Shown: one piece after another, positions 44,218-57,452 of the stretch
Numbering within the stretch: the first letter of the stretch is position 1
Layout of the letters: each line of letters starts with the position of its first letter
Assembly: GCA_964017155.1 (NCBI GenBank)
Contig: OZ024863.1
Coordinates: 43,145,084-43,209,083 of the forward strand
Length of the DNA stretch: 64,000 nucleotides
Reading direction: 5' to 3'
Origin: Oasisia sp. SBJ-2009
Lineage: Eukaryota; Annelida; Polychaeta; Sabellida; Siboglinidae
Notes under the pieces: model-generated
What the model was told of the DNA's origin: nothing
Database searches by the model: none
The model's input: the letters and a program-made list of their open reading frames with translations, nothing else
Made by a program: the position numbers and the translations under genes

Positions 44218-44376
44218 GTGCGAAAAGTAAGAAATCAGTTGTTCCACTCACACAACTTCCAAGTGACAGACGATGAGTTGACGACATACATAGCAGCCAT
44301 GGTGGCACTGCTTCAAGACAGCACAACACTGCTTGATGAACCTTCAGCACAAGTGGCAGTCGACGAACTGATGCTG
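44218..44376 (+). CDS. DUF4559-like exon 2 (HEPN-type motif)
   Basis: Residues 146-198, VRKVRNQLFHSHNFQVTDDE and onwards; exactly 53 codons, donor GTAAAC. The expected acceptor directly before GTGCGA reads TTTCCGG instead of TTTCCAG. The only nearby AG (CGAAAAG) would put an in-frame TAA right after exon 1. Confidence 0.78.
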
Positions 44377-44440
44377 GTAAACAATGTTACCTGTTCATCT
44401 ACGTTTGTTTTACTTACGCATTTACTTTCGGCTGGCTAGC

Positions 44441-44471
<31 letters not shown>

Positions 44472-44746
44472 CAGAGAAAAAATGGGTTTACGTCTATAAT
44501 ACAACAAAGGTTACGTGTAACAATTGAAAAACAAAACAAATAAACAACAACGAAATGCAAATAACGAAGATTGTTCTGTGCGATGCTCAGACAGAGTTGC
44601 CGTGGATATTTGCCTACGACTAAAGCTCAAACATTAATTCCAGCGTGGCGGAATAGTTCTCAGATAAGTCGAGCGAGATGGTGTTTCGTTGAATTGAAAC
44701 GTGTAACGATATATGTTGTGTTATATATGTATATGTCTCATTTCAG

Positions 44747-44842
44747 ATCAAGTCATTAAAATTAGAATTCAACGACGTCCGTGACCAAGAACTCGACTTG
44801 TGGAAAAAGACCATCGATGAATGTACAACGGCTAACAAAGAG
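44747..44842 (+). CDS. DUF4559-like exon 3
   Basis: Residues 199-230, IKSLKLEFNDVRDQELDLWK; 32 codons, phase 0 on both sides. Acceptor TCATTTCAG, donor GTGATA. Confidence 0.82.
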
Positions 44843-45401
44843 GTGATACTTGAAGTCAACGACAGTTTCAGTTGTGCGGTGTCCATGCGTGTACCACCTA
44901 CCACCGATAATAGTTATTGTGTATGCCTCGCTTAATTGCCATTTCAGATGTTTGGTTCCGCTGCATAAATGTCAATATATAACACGACTGAACAAAAGAG
45001 CTCTGTAGCAAATTCGCAAATTATTGCTTGTACACCTTCCCCACAATACCTAACACGTCTTTACACTCACGAGGAAACCCTCACTTCTCTAAGCGCAACG
45101 TACTGTATAATGTTCTATTCCTCAAAGGATTCTTAGTTGATTAAATATTTTTTATCATTGTCAATTTTAATTTATGCAATCAACATACATACCAGCGATC
45201 TTAGATATTTAATGAACGCATACCAATATTAGATAATGTTTCAATATATATAATCATATATATAATCCATTCAGAACTGGTTGGGCAATAAATCAAAACT
45301 GGCTTATTATTGGAAGTGTAGTAAAATAGAAAGGTAAATATACGTAAGCTTTATATTATTTGAATGAAATTATATGTTTATTTATACGATCTTATTTACA
45401 G

Positions 45402-45474
45402 GCGATTGTGAAATTCGTCAACAGTCATGAGCAACTGAAAAGAAATCTTTCTGGAGAGATTGAACGACTCGAAG
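45402..45474 (+). CDS. DUF4559-like exon 4
   Basis: Residues 231-254, AIVKFVNSHEQLKRNLSGEI then ERLE. Acceptor TTATTTACAG, donor GTATCG. The end of this exon and its donor are duplicated 90 bases downstream. Confidence 0.8.
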
Positions 45475-45628
45475 GTATCGTAATTACTAACACTAATAAG
45501 ATTGTCTCCTGGGTCTAATTTAGTTCGCACAGCTACTTTCTGGAGAGATTGAACGACTCAAAGGTATCGTAATTACTAACACTAATAAGATTGTCTCCTG
45601 AGTCTAATTTAGTTCGCACAGCTACTTG
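45448..45628. repeat. 90-bp tandem duplication including exon 4 end and donor
   Basis: TTTCTGGAGAGATTGAACGA starts at 45448 and again at 45538; the two copies run about 90 bases each with only two or three mismatches. Confidence 0.95.
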
Positions 45629-45999
45629 GCTTCATAACTGGCAGTATCCTACATAGTAAGCGCCAAGTGCTTTGACCGTTTCAAAGTGCTTACATGTCCA
45701 TGGTAACGTTTACTCAACTTCGTAAAATTAAATTAGTATTTGCTTTGCATGGAAGCATTCAGCTACTCAGCAAATGATCCGCTAAAACATTTCGTTTACA
45801 TAATGCTATCATCGTCTTCATAATGCTGTTATTATCTACATCCATGCATGTTGCCGAGTAAACTGGGACAATTTCACAAAAGAAATATTTGTTTCGAAAA
45901 CGTCAGCAGCCTCCATTCAGCTAAGAAAATGTATTGTTAAGTCATATAATGTAGTAGTAGCCGATACAGTCTATAATATGTTGTCAAAAATGTTTTTAG

Positions 46000-46321
46000 A
46001 AACAGTTCAACGTCACGGTGGTGCAATTGGAGAACTGCAGAAACTGATGGTAGAAATCAGCGCCGACACGACTATGTTGAGGAAGGATACAGCTCAGCTC
46101 CAAACGAACGTGCAAGAAAACAAAGAAGGAATACAGAAATTGACAACGCAAGTCAACGATATCGCTGAAGATAATAAGAAGAACACAGTTCAGCTGAAAG
46201 AGAAAATGGAAGAGCAAAACGAGAAACTGGATCAGCTCGGATGGGAAATGAAAGAAACGAAAAGGATTATCGAGGAACGTCTCGCATCATCACCTGCGCA
46301 TCCACAAAACCAGCAAGAACA
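46000..46321 (+). CDS. DUF4559-like exon 5 (coiled coil)
   Basis: Residues 255-361. TVQRHGGAIGELQKLMVEIS opens a long heptad-rich helix through LKEKMEEQNEKLDQLGWEMK and KRIIEERL. Acceptor TGTTTTTAG, donor GTTAGT. Low-complexity tail SSPAHPQNQQE. Confidence 0.82.
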
Positions 46322-46628
46322 GTTAGTACCATCCTTTGTCATGATGAAATCACTGTATCTTGTGTTTTAACTACTATTCCAAACCCATTAACAGTGACCT
46401 ACAATACTAGAAATATAAATAGACTAAAATAACACTTTTCAAATATATAAAGTTTTGTTTACTAGAAATGTCGCAACAGTCTTGTAACAAACTAAGCGCG
46501 CGTGTTTAGTAAACTTCCCGAAGGCATAGTTCAAACGTATATGAAATAATTGAGTATTAAACGCGACAATATAATGCTGATAACCGTCAAAACGAGGAGA
46601 CTAATAGGTTAACATTATTTTTTTTCAG

Positions 46629-46689
46629 ATCCCAGCCTCTCACAAACTTATCTAGTGGACTATCTACCCCACTAGAACTAGTTCATCAG
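46629..46689 (+). CDS. DUF4559-like exon 6
   Basis: Residues 362-382, SQPLTNLSSGLSTPLELVHQ. Poly-T acceptor ending TTTTTTCAG, donor GTGAGA. Confidence 0.75.
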
Positions 46690-47394
46690 GTGAGAACGTT
46701 GAACGCTTTGACTTACCAGGTAGGTTCCGCTACAGGGCATTTTTTGACCAATGAGTAACGAGCATGTGTCCACGTGGACATCCTCTGTTTACACAGTATA
46801 CGTGACAATGTTACCATGTAGTTCTGTTTGTGTTTATATTGCAAAAATACGGTAGATTTGTAACATACATTCATGGTTGTAGAAGTTTGATCGTATGCAA
46901 TTGAATACTTCAGGAGTTTTTTTTTTTTACATTTATGGGACCGCATTAATGCTGAAATATAGGCCAATAACAGCACACAGTCTTAATGCTCTACTACAGC
47001 ATACGATAGCTAACGTTCTAGATTGTGTTGTTGCTGTTATCACCATTACTTTCCAGTATCCGTACATTGATGCCATTATGTGCTGGTGTACTTTGGGTGT
47101 GCGTGCATGCGTGTATGCATGTGTAAAACATCGTGCCAACAATTTTGTTAAATTGGCTTGTCCATGATAATGTTAAAGTAAAATGTTGTGTATTAGTTTA
47201 CAATCATGAATGTATGTTACAAGTGGTCATGGTCAGGTCATTATGATAGCCTCTATCCACATTTTAATAGTGTTGTATTATAAAAATTATTACTATTGTT
47301 ATTACTGTTATTATTAGTGTCATTGCCATTATTATTGCTATTGTTATTGTTATTGTTATTATTACATTATTGCGCGTGTTCTCTTATGTTTTAG

Positions 47395-47511
47395 GCGTCA
47401 CGGAACGCCAGCGGGACAGCTCAAGTGAACCCTCGGAGTGACGTTACTGAGACATGTCGTGACTCGAGCCTTGAAATACGATGTCTGTCACGAGAATTTG
47501 ATATTAAATGA
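47395..47511 (+). CDS. DUF4559-like exon 7 (last)
   Basis: Residues 383-420 plus TGA. ASRNASGTAQVNPRSDVTET then the C-terminus LSREFDIK. Acceptor ATGTTTTAG. An AATAAA at about 47679-47684 after the (TA)n tract is a possible polyadenylation signal. Confidence 0.75.
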   Translation, partial: ASRNASGTAQVNPRSDVTETCRDSSLEIRCLSREFDIK

Positions 47512-47610
47512 CTTAGAACTGGTAAGTGTGATTCGTAAAGAAAGTGCAAAACTGTTGTGCGCGTGCATATGCACATACACACCCACGCATACGCACGTGC
47601 GCACACATGT

Positions 47611-47611
<1 letters not shown>

Positions 47612-47679
<68 letters not shown>
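47612..47679. repeat. (TA)n microsatellite
   Basis: About 67 bases of TA in the likely 3' UTR or flank of the DUF4559-like gene. Confidence 0.95.
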
Positions 47680-47682
<3 letters not shown>

Positions 47683-47743
47683 AAAGTATTGTCAGTTATA
47701 TTAATGGTTTATTAACAGTATCGTGTGGATAGGTTATTGTTAT

Positions 47744-47746
<3 letters not shown>

Positions 47747-47812
<66 letters not shown>
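47747..47812. repeat. (TA)n microsatellite, second tract
   Basis: A second pure TA run about 70 bases after the first. Confidence 0.95.
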
Positions 47813-47813
<1 letters not shown>

Positions 47814-47959
47814 CATTTTTATTGTATATATAACGAATATTTGTAAAACAAAATCGTCTGGTAATTGCAGTCGTGACTGTGTTTGCCGACTACATGTGTT
47901 TAAGAGAGGTATTAAAATGTATATAACATATATGTATTATCTAGTGTGTGACATCCTCG

Positions 47960-48935
47960 CGCGGTAGGGATCGCTATGGCAGATTTCGCCATTGCCAGCT
48001 AATCCCTTTAAAAACAGTTTTAACGTCGGCCGATGAAATCCCCCACGAGACATGTGGTCGGCCTCCGGCCAAGTGGTCATTTTGGGTCATTTCAGCCACC
48101 CGCTGCTCGTGTTACACGTGAATGGGGCATTATATTTATTACCAAAAGTCGTGTATATTACGGTCACCTGACCTGGTTTGAACCATATATATCAGTGTGC
48201 ACTTTCATTGGCTGACGTTAAAGGAAGACTTTTTTTAAAGGGATGTGCCAGAAGAGCTAATATTGACGTAATCAGCCGCAACAAACCTTGGCGCGCAAGG
48301 ATGGGCGGCGTAACTTCCCCGAGAAGGATACGGCCAAAACAAAGTGCTGCCACCTTACGGGATCAGGATAACCGACGCTAAGCGGAGTGGTGCCTCTTCC
48401 CGCCCATTCTTTTTAATTATAATGATTGTGATAACTGATAACATGATGTCTTTCTCTGTTTTCAGGCAATATTCCGGCAAGGAAATGCGCCCAGTGGGCA
48501 GATATGTAAACTCACGAATAGTTCTCAGTTGGGTTTGCTTAATAGAACAGTTGGAACACGCGTGATAGACGGGTCTAGCTAAAGACCTCGCTTAAAAACA
48601 TAGGTTGCCTATGTCAATGAATACATTGGACACTGTAGCAGCGACATGCTGCCATTGACACGTATTAGTTTGTCACCGTAAGTACAGGTTTTCTGAATAA
48701 AGATATGTGATAGTGTACATTGTTGCATTGCGTGGATTTATTACTTATATCACTTAATTTGCGCAACGGTCTTGTCAGTGATGTGACATTAAAGGCAGAC
48801 GTTGATTATGATTTCACTTACATGATCATCTGTATCCTTCATTAGATATGTTTCCAGTTAAAGTAGAGACGTGATTGGTGATTCCATTTGTAATTGATCA
48901 TAACAAATACATTGTGTCCCTGTAGTTGTTTGCGC
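47960..48935. other. Intergenic; repeat family C end fragment near 48340-48390
   Basis: No gene seen. AAGTGCTGCCACCTTACGGG and the bases after it match, in the same orientation, the end sequence of family C at 34548-34590. Short open frames in 48033-48565 have no recognisable domain. Confidence 0.45.
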
Positions 48936-48939
48936 TACT

Positions 48940-49440
48940 CAGTTTACTGTGCGGGTGAACACACTCTAGATATCTACTCCACTGATTATCATAAATACTG
49001 TTCATCATCCGTGTAAACACATTCGCTAGTTGTGTACTCTGTCATGTGTTGTTAATATCGTCCGTGTGAACACACTCGCTAGATATCTACTCCACTTATT
49101 GTCGATAATAGTTCATCGTCCACATAAACATACTCGCTAGTTGTGGACTCCGTTTAATGCCGTGAGTTATCACAACACACTCCCTAGATATTTACTGTAA
49201 TTATTGCCGTCTGTCAGCAACAGTGCATCGTCCATGTAAACACACACGTTAAATATCCACTACACTTATTGTCGTCTGTCATCAACAGTTCATCGTCTGT
49301 GTAAACACAATCGCTAGATATTTATTACACTTGTCTGCCATCAATACGATTAATGTAAACATATTCGCTAGATATCTACTCCACTTGTTGCCGCCTGGCA
49401 GTAAGTGGGGTAGATATCTAGTTCTCCGTCCATGTCAGCA
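48940..49440. repeat. Degenerate ~70-80-bp minisatellite
   Basis: About six diverged copies of a unit containing TCGCTAGATATCTACTCCAC, GTGTAAACACA and TTCATCGTC. Spacing varies because of indels. Confidence 0.75.
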
Positions 49441-50560
49441 TATTCGCGACATCAATCAGGGGTGTCAGAGTGGGTAACGTAGTGACACCCTATTGTTTAG
49501 ACAAGATGCAGTATTTAGACATACATTTGAATGAAACAGAAGACGACTGAAGGACGAGGGTGAAAGATGATGACCTGTGAGTTGCATCAGTTCGCCAGGT
49601 AGCCATGTTGAGTGTGCGATGCGATCCTTGGCATGTTAGTCCTGGCTCTGCCATATAGGGCCGTAACAATTTCGAGGTAAACGCAGTTTTTCTTTTGATT
49701 TGTATTCTACATACCATGCCTTTCAACAATCCAGGAGGTGCTTTTTGAAAATCCGTGTCATAAGGTCACTGGAGCGTGAAATCCAAAATGGCCGCCGCTG
49801 ACCAGGTTTTCATCTATAACTTTGGATCTAGAAGGGCTAGATAGCCAAACTTGGTATCAATTCCGCCTAAAATTGACATTCCCGACACGCCTGACCTATC
49901 CGTTTTACGATTTGACGCCACATTTGATGATAAATCGAACATGGCCGCTCATCCACGACGACTGTCGACTGCAGAAACACAATAAGCCGTAACTCTCGAT
50001 CGAAATGAGCTAGAAACTGGATTTTTATGTCCCTCTCGATGATTGTGATTATTCCCAATTAAATACATATTATTTCATGACCTTTCAAGTTGACCATATA
50101 GGTCAAAGGTCAAGTTAATGGGTAAAAATCAACATATTAAAAGCATATATGGTCATAAAACGGGATATAACTGGTATATACATGAGCCAGAGGTCGCATC
50201 TCAGTTGCTATCACCATAGCTCTGCTGAGATAAAGTCAAATTGATGAGATTATATTAAATTTTAAAGGTTGTATACGCTCTGTCAAGGTCAAATGTGCCT
50301 AAACATATGCATAAATCGTGTCTTCCTATTAGTATGGAAAAACAAGAATTAAAAGTGATGGTCAATTCATGATATCTGACATCGGTCACACTGTTTATTT
50401 TAACATATTATGACAAACAAAAACTATTGTAATCTTTCAAGTAATTTATAACATTAAGCACCTGTAATGTACTATATATCTAGCTAGCATGTATACACGT
50501 ACAACAAACTTTTTTAGCTAACAACGATTCTGACAGTTTCGAACTTGTGATTTGTGTCCA
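49441..50560. other. Intergenic; no gene seen
   Basis: Contains several CAAGGTCAA/GGTCAAAGGTCAA-like phrases, also seen at 59985-60090, suggesting a shared repeat family, but I could not align the two regions convincingly. Confidence 0.35.
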
Positions 50561-50573
50561 TAAATGACACACA

Positions 50574-51114
50574 TCACCACACATTTCTTGCACGGGCACT
50601 GCACTTACCACATTTGCACATGGATAGCATATTAGTAGACAGGGAGCTATGACATGTCAACGGTTTGAGGGTGCCTCCGTCACTTTCCCACCCACTCTGA
50701 CAAATCTCTAGGCGCCTTCCTTCACTGGCTATAACCCCTTGAAAAACAATATAATACTCTGGTGATGTGTCTACGCACAACACTCGATGCGGGGGCATTT
50801 TGGTCATGGCATGGGGAACAGAGACACTGGTGTGGACCTGGAGATGCAATTGATAAAAACGTCTTTGCCTATGGCTTACATCTTGCACCCGCCCAAACCA
50901 GCAAAAGGTACTCTTCCACTTGCGCGTTCACCGTTTCCGGTAGCTCTGCTCTATCGACAGACTCAGTCAGATATACATTGGGATTGCAATGCATCACTGC
51001 ATGCTTGGTGCTAGTGACATATTTTCCAGTGAATGCGTGAACCTTTTCCAGAACAAGGCCGCGATGCTCGCCCAATCGCGATGTAGGGGAAGGCGCGCGC
51101 GCGCGCGCGCGCTC

Positions 51115-51209
<95 letters not shown>

Positions 51210-51509
51210 ACTTGTCCCAAACTTGCCCTAGAGGTTTTTCAGATTATCACGGACTAGCGTCTAAGTGAAATGCAGTGGGCGCATGCCAGTGTCTGTATCA
51301 TTTAACATAACGATTAAACGTTGGCAGCCATGTTGGACTGCCCAGATTGAATGATGCACGATCCTTTCATTTGCATCTTTCAATAATTTTGCAGGCTCTG
51401 GACAATCACTATTGGCTGTCGACTCTGTACTAAGGAGGGGAGCTGGAACTTGTTCTTGGTTCACTACCATGACACTCAACGCAATCGATACTACAGAAAG
51501 ACTGACCAA
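50574..51509 (-). pseudogene. Fossil transposon-like ORF with Cys-rich tail
   Basis: Three minus-strand frames in order read as one broken protein. 51509-51261 carries ERIVHHSIWAVQHGCQRLIV then NDTD. 51075-50869 carries HAFTGKYVTST and VNAQVEEYLLLVWAGARCKP. 50888-50574 carries GVIASEGRRLEICQSGWESD, then MLSMCKCGKCSARARNVW. The order (EADTRI-like, NDTDV-like, HALTGCDTTS-like, then a CxC-rich tail) matches a family common in invertebrate genomes as uncharacterised repetitive proteins. A (CT)n tract and frameshifts interrupt it. Confidence 0.6.
51096..51204. repeat. (GC)n(CT)n microsatellite
   Basis: GCGCGC run followed by about 95 bases of CT with a few CG interruptions, inside the fossil ORF region. 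Confidence 0.95.
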
Positions 51510-51947
51510 CCACTATTTTCTGAATAAGTTGCAGCAACTGATCCTTTTTCTCTCCGATGATACCCAACATTTCTCGATCTGCGTTGTGGACTCATCCGGG
51601 ATAGAGCTCTCTTGAGACTATATTGCTAACACCATGACTCATCAATGTAGCTATCACAAATAACCTGGAGGGCTTCACAAGATGAAGATACAACTATCCG
51701 ACTTTGTTTACAACTCGACCGAAATGGTCGAAGCATGATTGGTTGGCGTACGACCAAACCATTGGCATAAATTCCGGCAGGGTCACTGTTTCAACCATTC
51801 ATGAGATAGGTCTCCAGTAGTTGTATTATTGGGTATTGTCAGACACTACAGAACTACGTTATAGTTATATTCAATCCCAACACCAACATCATCGATGATA
51901 TATGCCTCCAATTGAGCCACGTGTGACAGAGGTAAACTCGCCATCCA

Positions 51948-53772
<1,825 letters not shown>

Positions 53773-53778
53773 GTGTCA

Positions 53779-53847
53779 GGGGCGTCGATCCGGTTTTAAA
53801 AGTGGGGGGGACGGGGGACCAACTTATATGTACACATATATGTATGC

Positions 53848-53921
<74 letters not shown>

Positions 53922-55396
53922 TATATGACCTGAAATACACGTAACTATTTTTTGGTAAATTTAAAACATAATTCATTGTTGGTCTGGTGCTAATTTTAAA
54001 CTAAAAAACCTTTATGTTATGCTATTTATAATAGTTATGTTGGCAACATAAATTTAAGAGGGGCCATGGCCCACCCCAATCACTGAACATTTGGGGGGTG
54101 GACTTTGGACCCAACACTGCTTGCCTGATTCATAGAATGACTAGATGCATAGTTTACAGGGGTGCCTGTGTAGGACTTACCAATCGCACTTTTTGGCAAA
54201 GAAATTTGTCATCACTAAAATGAGATCAAATTACACAAAGTGCATAAATCCGCTGTATCCGCCGTAGGCGATATAAATACCCACCAGGGCGACCAGGCTG
54301 CAATCCAAGGGGTGACAGGGCAAAAAAAATTAATAATCTATAATGTGTTGATGGCTAATGCCTATTAATAAAAAAATATTATATCAACACATGGGTGCAA
54401 AATGACACAGCCCGGCATGATGAATATTTACTGGACTACGATCAAGTTGCGGGCTGCGGCCAACCAAGCAATTTATCTAGTGATTTCCCACTAGGTAGTC
54501 GGAAATTTAGTTCTTATTATTAATTTTACTACTAGACCGATGTAGGGTTTTTAAGAGAAGGGAATGATCAGTCTCGCTATGTATGCCTATAAATTTGTTT
54601 TATGAACTGAAGAAGTAGGAGGACATTTCCTATGCTGACTCCCTCAGGCCGTGGGGTGGTCAGCGTTCCCCCTCGTCCCCCATGCTGTGCCTGTGTAGAA
54701 CTTCCCAATCAAACATTTTGACAAAGAAATTTGTCATCACTCAAATGTGAATAAGCTACACAAAGTGCAGGAATCCGCCGCTTCTGCCGTAGGCGATCAG
54801 CATCAAGCAGGCGAGGGGTGAAAGTGAAACACAAATTTCATCATTTAAAATGTGCTTGGTGGCTAGAGCCTATTAATAATATCAACACAAGGTTGATAGA
54901 GCCCGGCAGCGGCTTACATTTTTCCGGTAGTTATTAACTTTCCGATTGGCCTTTCTGCGTATGCGCGACAAATTTTAAATCATCAATGTGCAGCGAAATA
55001 ACAAAGTATTTTTGGTATAAATGCCACGGTCTGTTCGATAACTCTCCTGTGACGACTACCGTGAAGAGTTGCTTAAATTTCATACAATACATTACAATAT
55101 TACGTTTATTTAAATAACTATCACGGATTATGGCACACTAACAGCAAAACATGCCTCAAAACTTGTTTGCCTGTTAATTTGCGATAAATAACTTTGCTGA
55201 ACTTCATATGGCGAGTTTATTGTCTAGCTAGTCCTATGTAGCGGCTTTTAAGAGAGAAAAGTGCTGAGTCAGACTATATGCCTCGCAATTTTTCTGAACT
55301 TAAAAGTGGGGGGGACAATTCCTATGCTGTCCCCCCACCCTGAAAGGTGGGGGTGGGGGACGCGTCCCCCCCCCCCGTCCCCCACCGATCGACTCC
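53779..55396. mobile_element. TIR-ended element, copy 2 (1.62 kb)
   Basis: Same ends, same order and internal duplication as copy 1, with indels and substitutions. At the position of the (GT)n in copy 1 it carries a (TA)n. The right end GATCGACTCCC abuts a LINE endonuclease fragment. Confidence 0.75.
53850..53918. repeat. (TA)n microsatellite
   Basis: About 68 bases of TA inside element copy 2. Confidence 0.95.
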
Positions 55397-55432
55397 CGTG
55401 CACGCAGCACCCGCAGCACGGACGAACACCTA

Positions 55433-56443
55433 GTGCGAAATGTCACCATTACGGACATGGGCCTTTCCGACCACTTTGCTGTGAATTTTAGTATAAACGT
55501 TGTTCAACGTCGCACTGGTTTTATGAAAATCAGATATCGGAAAACATGCGCTATCGATGCACAGCAGGTTTTTCGACGAGACAATCCACTGTTCCGCTCC
55601 AATGATCTAGACGCGCTGAACGTGGATGAACTAGTTGACCAGTATGATAATTTGCTTGTCAACTTAGTGGATTCACACGCGCCTATGCTTGAAAGGCAAA
55701 TCCGACTACGGAAAGATACAGTGTGGTATACAGATGATCTGCGGGTTGAGAAACGAAAGAAACGCCAAAGAGAAAGATCGTGGAGAAAATCCAGACTAGA
55801 GGTAAACAGACAATTGTACGCTGACCAGTGCAAGAGAGTCAATGCATTACTTACCAAAACAAAATGTGCCTACTATTCCAGCAAAATTAGTGACACAGGC
55901 AAGAATCAACAACTTTATCGAATTGTAAATTGGCTGCTTCATCGCAAAGTAGGAACTATACTCCCTACCTACCCGTCCGAAGCTGAAATGGCGGGTTTGT
56001 TTTCTAGCAATTTTTCTGAAAAGATCAGCAACATAATATTATGTCGTGAGTTGTCTCTCAGTTCCGATGGAACAAATTGTGAGAAACACGGAGATATCAA
56101 CAACTGCTGCACATCGAGACTGTCTTCCTTCGCCATACCAACACCAGACGAAATCAAGACTATTGTCATGGATGCTCCACCAAAATCATGCAACCTTGAC
56201 CCAGCTCCTACATGGCTGGTTAAAGACACGATCAACGAACTTCTTCCTATTGTGTCGCACATCGTTGTGACATCACTGCAATCGTCCGTCATGCCGGAAA
56301 AATACAAGACCAGCTACATCTCGCCACTACTCAAGAAGACTGGACTAAATCCGGAGTCACTACTACACTATCGGCCTATATCAAATCTGCAATTTATTTC
56401 TAAAGTAATCGAGCGTGTCGTTGCAAAACAGCTTTTTAATTGA
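55433..56443 (+). pseudogene. LINE polyprotein fragment (endonuclease end to RT start)
   Basis: 336 codons. SDH endonuclease motif, a basic linker with KRKKRQRERS, DPAPTWLVKD and YRPISNL. Reading is lost at the nested insertion; the last residues FN come from the inserted sequence. Confidence 0.85.
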
Positions 56444-57438
56444 TTGACTGATTTATTTAATATAAAATGTAAAACATTGTACACATATGCATAATATATA
56501 AATACAAGGTACATTTAAATATTCGGATAACACAAAAAGTGCACGCACTTATTTCCATTGTGGTCCTTGACATACACATGACAGACATTGACAGAAATGA
56601 CAAATATAACATACTAAAACAAACAATAATAAATAAAGTGATATAAATAATATGTAAATGACATTGATAATTACAATATAGAAAAGTATGGAAATAATCT
56701 CCTGATTAGAAACACTTTATAAAACCTTGTTATTTATTACCAAAACATAAATAAATAATAAAAATAAAAATTAAACTTACGTCATCAATTATGATTAATA
56801 ATAAATGAATGAGCTGGCTTCCTGATCATTAAGACAACTGAACAAAACCTGCTTCAGTAGACATTTAAATTGCCTCATGTTCTGAACACTTTGTATGGAA
56901 AATGGCAATTCGTTCCAGGCATGAATTCCTGTGTAGTAAAGCGAGGTTTGGCCAAATGATTTAACATACGGTACATGAAGTGACATAACACTAGATCTTG
57001 TATTTATGCCGTGCTGCTTACATGCTACATTTATAAAATTTGACATATACTTCGGTGCTCTATCATTGATGACATTGTAAACAAGATTCAATTTGAGTTG
57101 TTTAACTCGTAACTCCACTGGTAGCATATTCACCAGTCTAAACTCTCTCAAACCGATGTGGGTTCTGGCTGGTGCATTTAAGAGGAAACGGATTACCTTG
57201 TGCTGGGTACACTGTAGTCTGGATTTATATTTCTTGGTTAAACCAGAGAACCATGATGAACAAGCATAGTCAAAATGGCATTGTATTAATGCTGAGGTCA
57301 GAATGTTTTTGTTTTCATGTTGACATTTTTGTATGTCCAAATTGTCTATACAAAATGTTTTATTTGGCATTAAATTATTTAAAGATTATTTGTAAATCAA
57401 ATTTTGATTTACAAATAATCTTTAAATAATTTAAAATA
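56434..57438 (-). mobile_element. Second LINE (3' end) nested in the first
   Basis: 1,005 bp flanked by AGCT (56430-56433 and 57439-57442). Removing it and one AGCT restores VVAKQLTFYLQEND in the host LINE. Minus-strand coding 57370-56795 is the C-terminal part of a LINE ORF2 (YACSSWFSGLTKKYKSRLQC, AWNELPFSIQSVQNMRQFKC). The 3' UTR ends near 56434 in an A-rich stretch on the minus strand. Confidence 0.85.
57370..57434. repeat. Perfect 32-bp-arm palindrome at the nested LINE 5' end
   Basis: Left arm 57370-57401, one-base spacer, right arm 57403-57434, exact inverse. Contains AAGATTATTTGTAAATCAAA. Located exactly at the 5' junction of the inserted LINE. Confidence 0.93.
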
Positions 57439-57452
57439 AGCTGACCTTCTAC

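Larger units (their letters stand above)
40867..47511 (+). pseudogene. CXorf38/DUF4559-like protein with HEPN-type motif, exon 1 interrupted (whole gene span)
   Basis: Seven exons: 40867-42203 (interrupted by 40946-41841 plus one 6-base duplication), 44218-44376, 44747-44842, 45402-45474, 46000-46321, 46629-46689, 47395-47511. Subtracting the insertion gives 1,263 coding bases, 420 residues plus stop, all in phase. The N-terminal half matches the layout of human CXorf38: NW(I/V)K start, paired cysteines, CPDKW, H, WP, AKIFMGPG, then DALGLLQLMINC. Residues 150-155 read RNQLFH, the R-x4-H signature of HEPN domains, aligned with RNEIMH in CXorf38. Residues about 255-350 are a heptad-rich coiled coil. 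Role is inferred only; the human relative is uncharacterised, while HEPN folds are often RNases or adaptors. As sequenced, the insertion introduces a stop after 37 codons and exon 2 lacks an acceptor AG, so it is probably a disrupted copy or allele. Confidence 0.82.
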
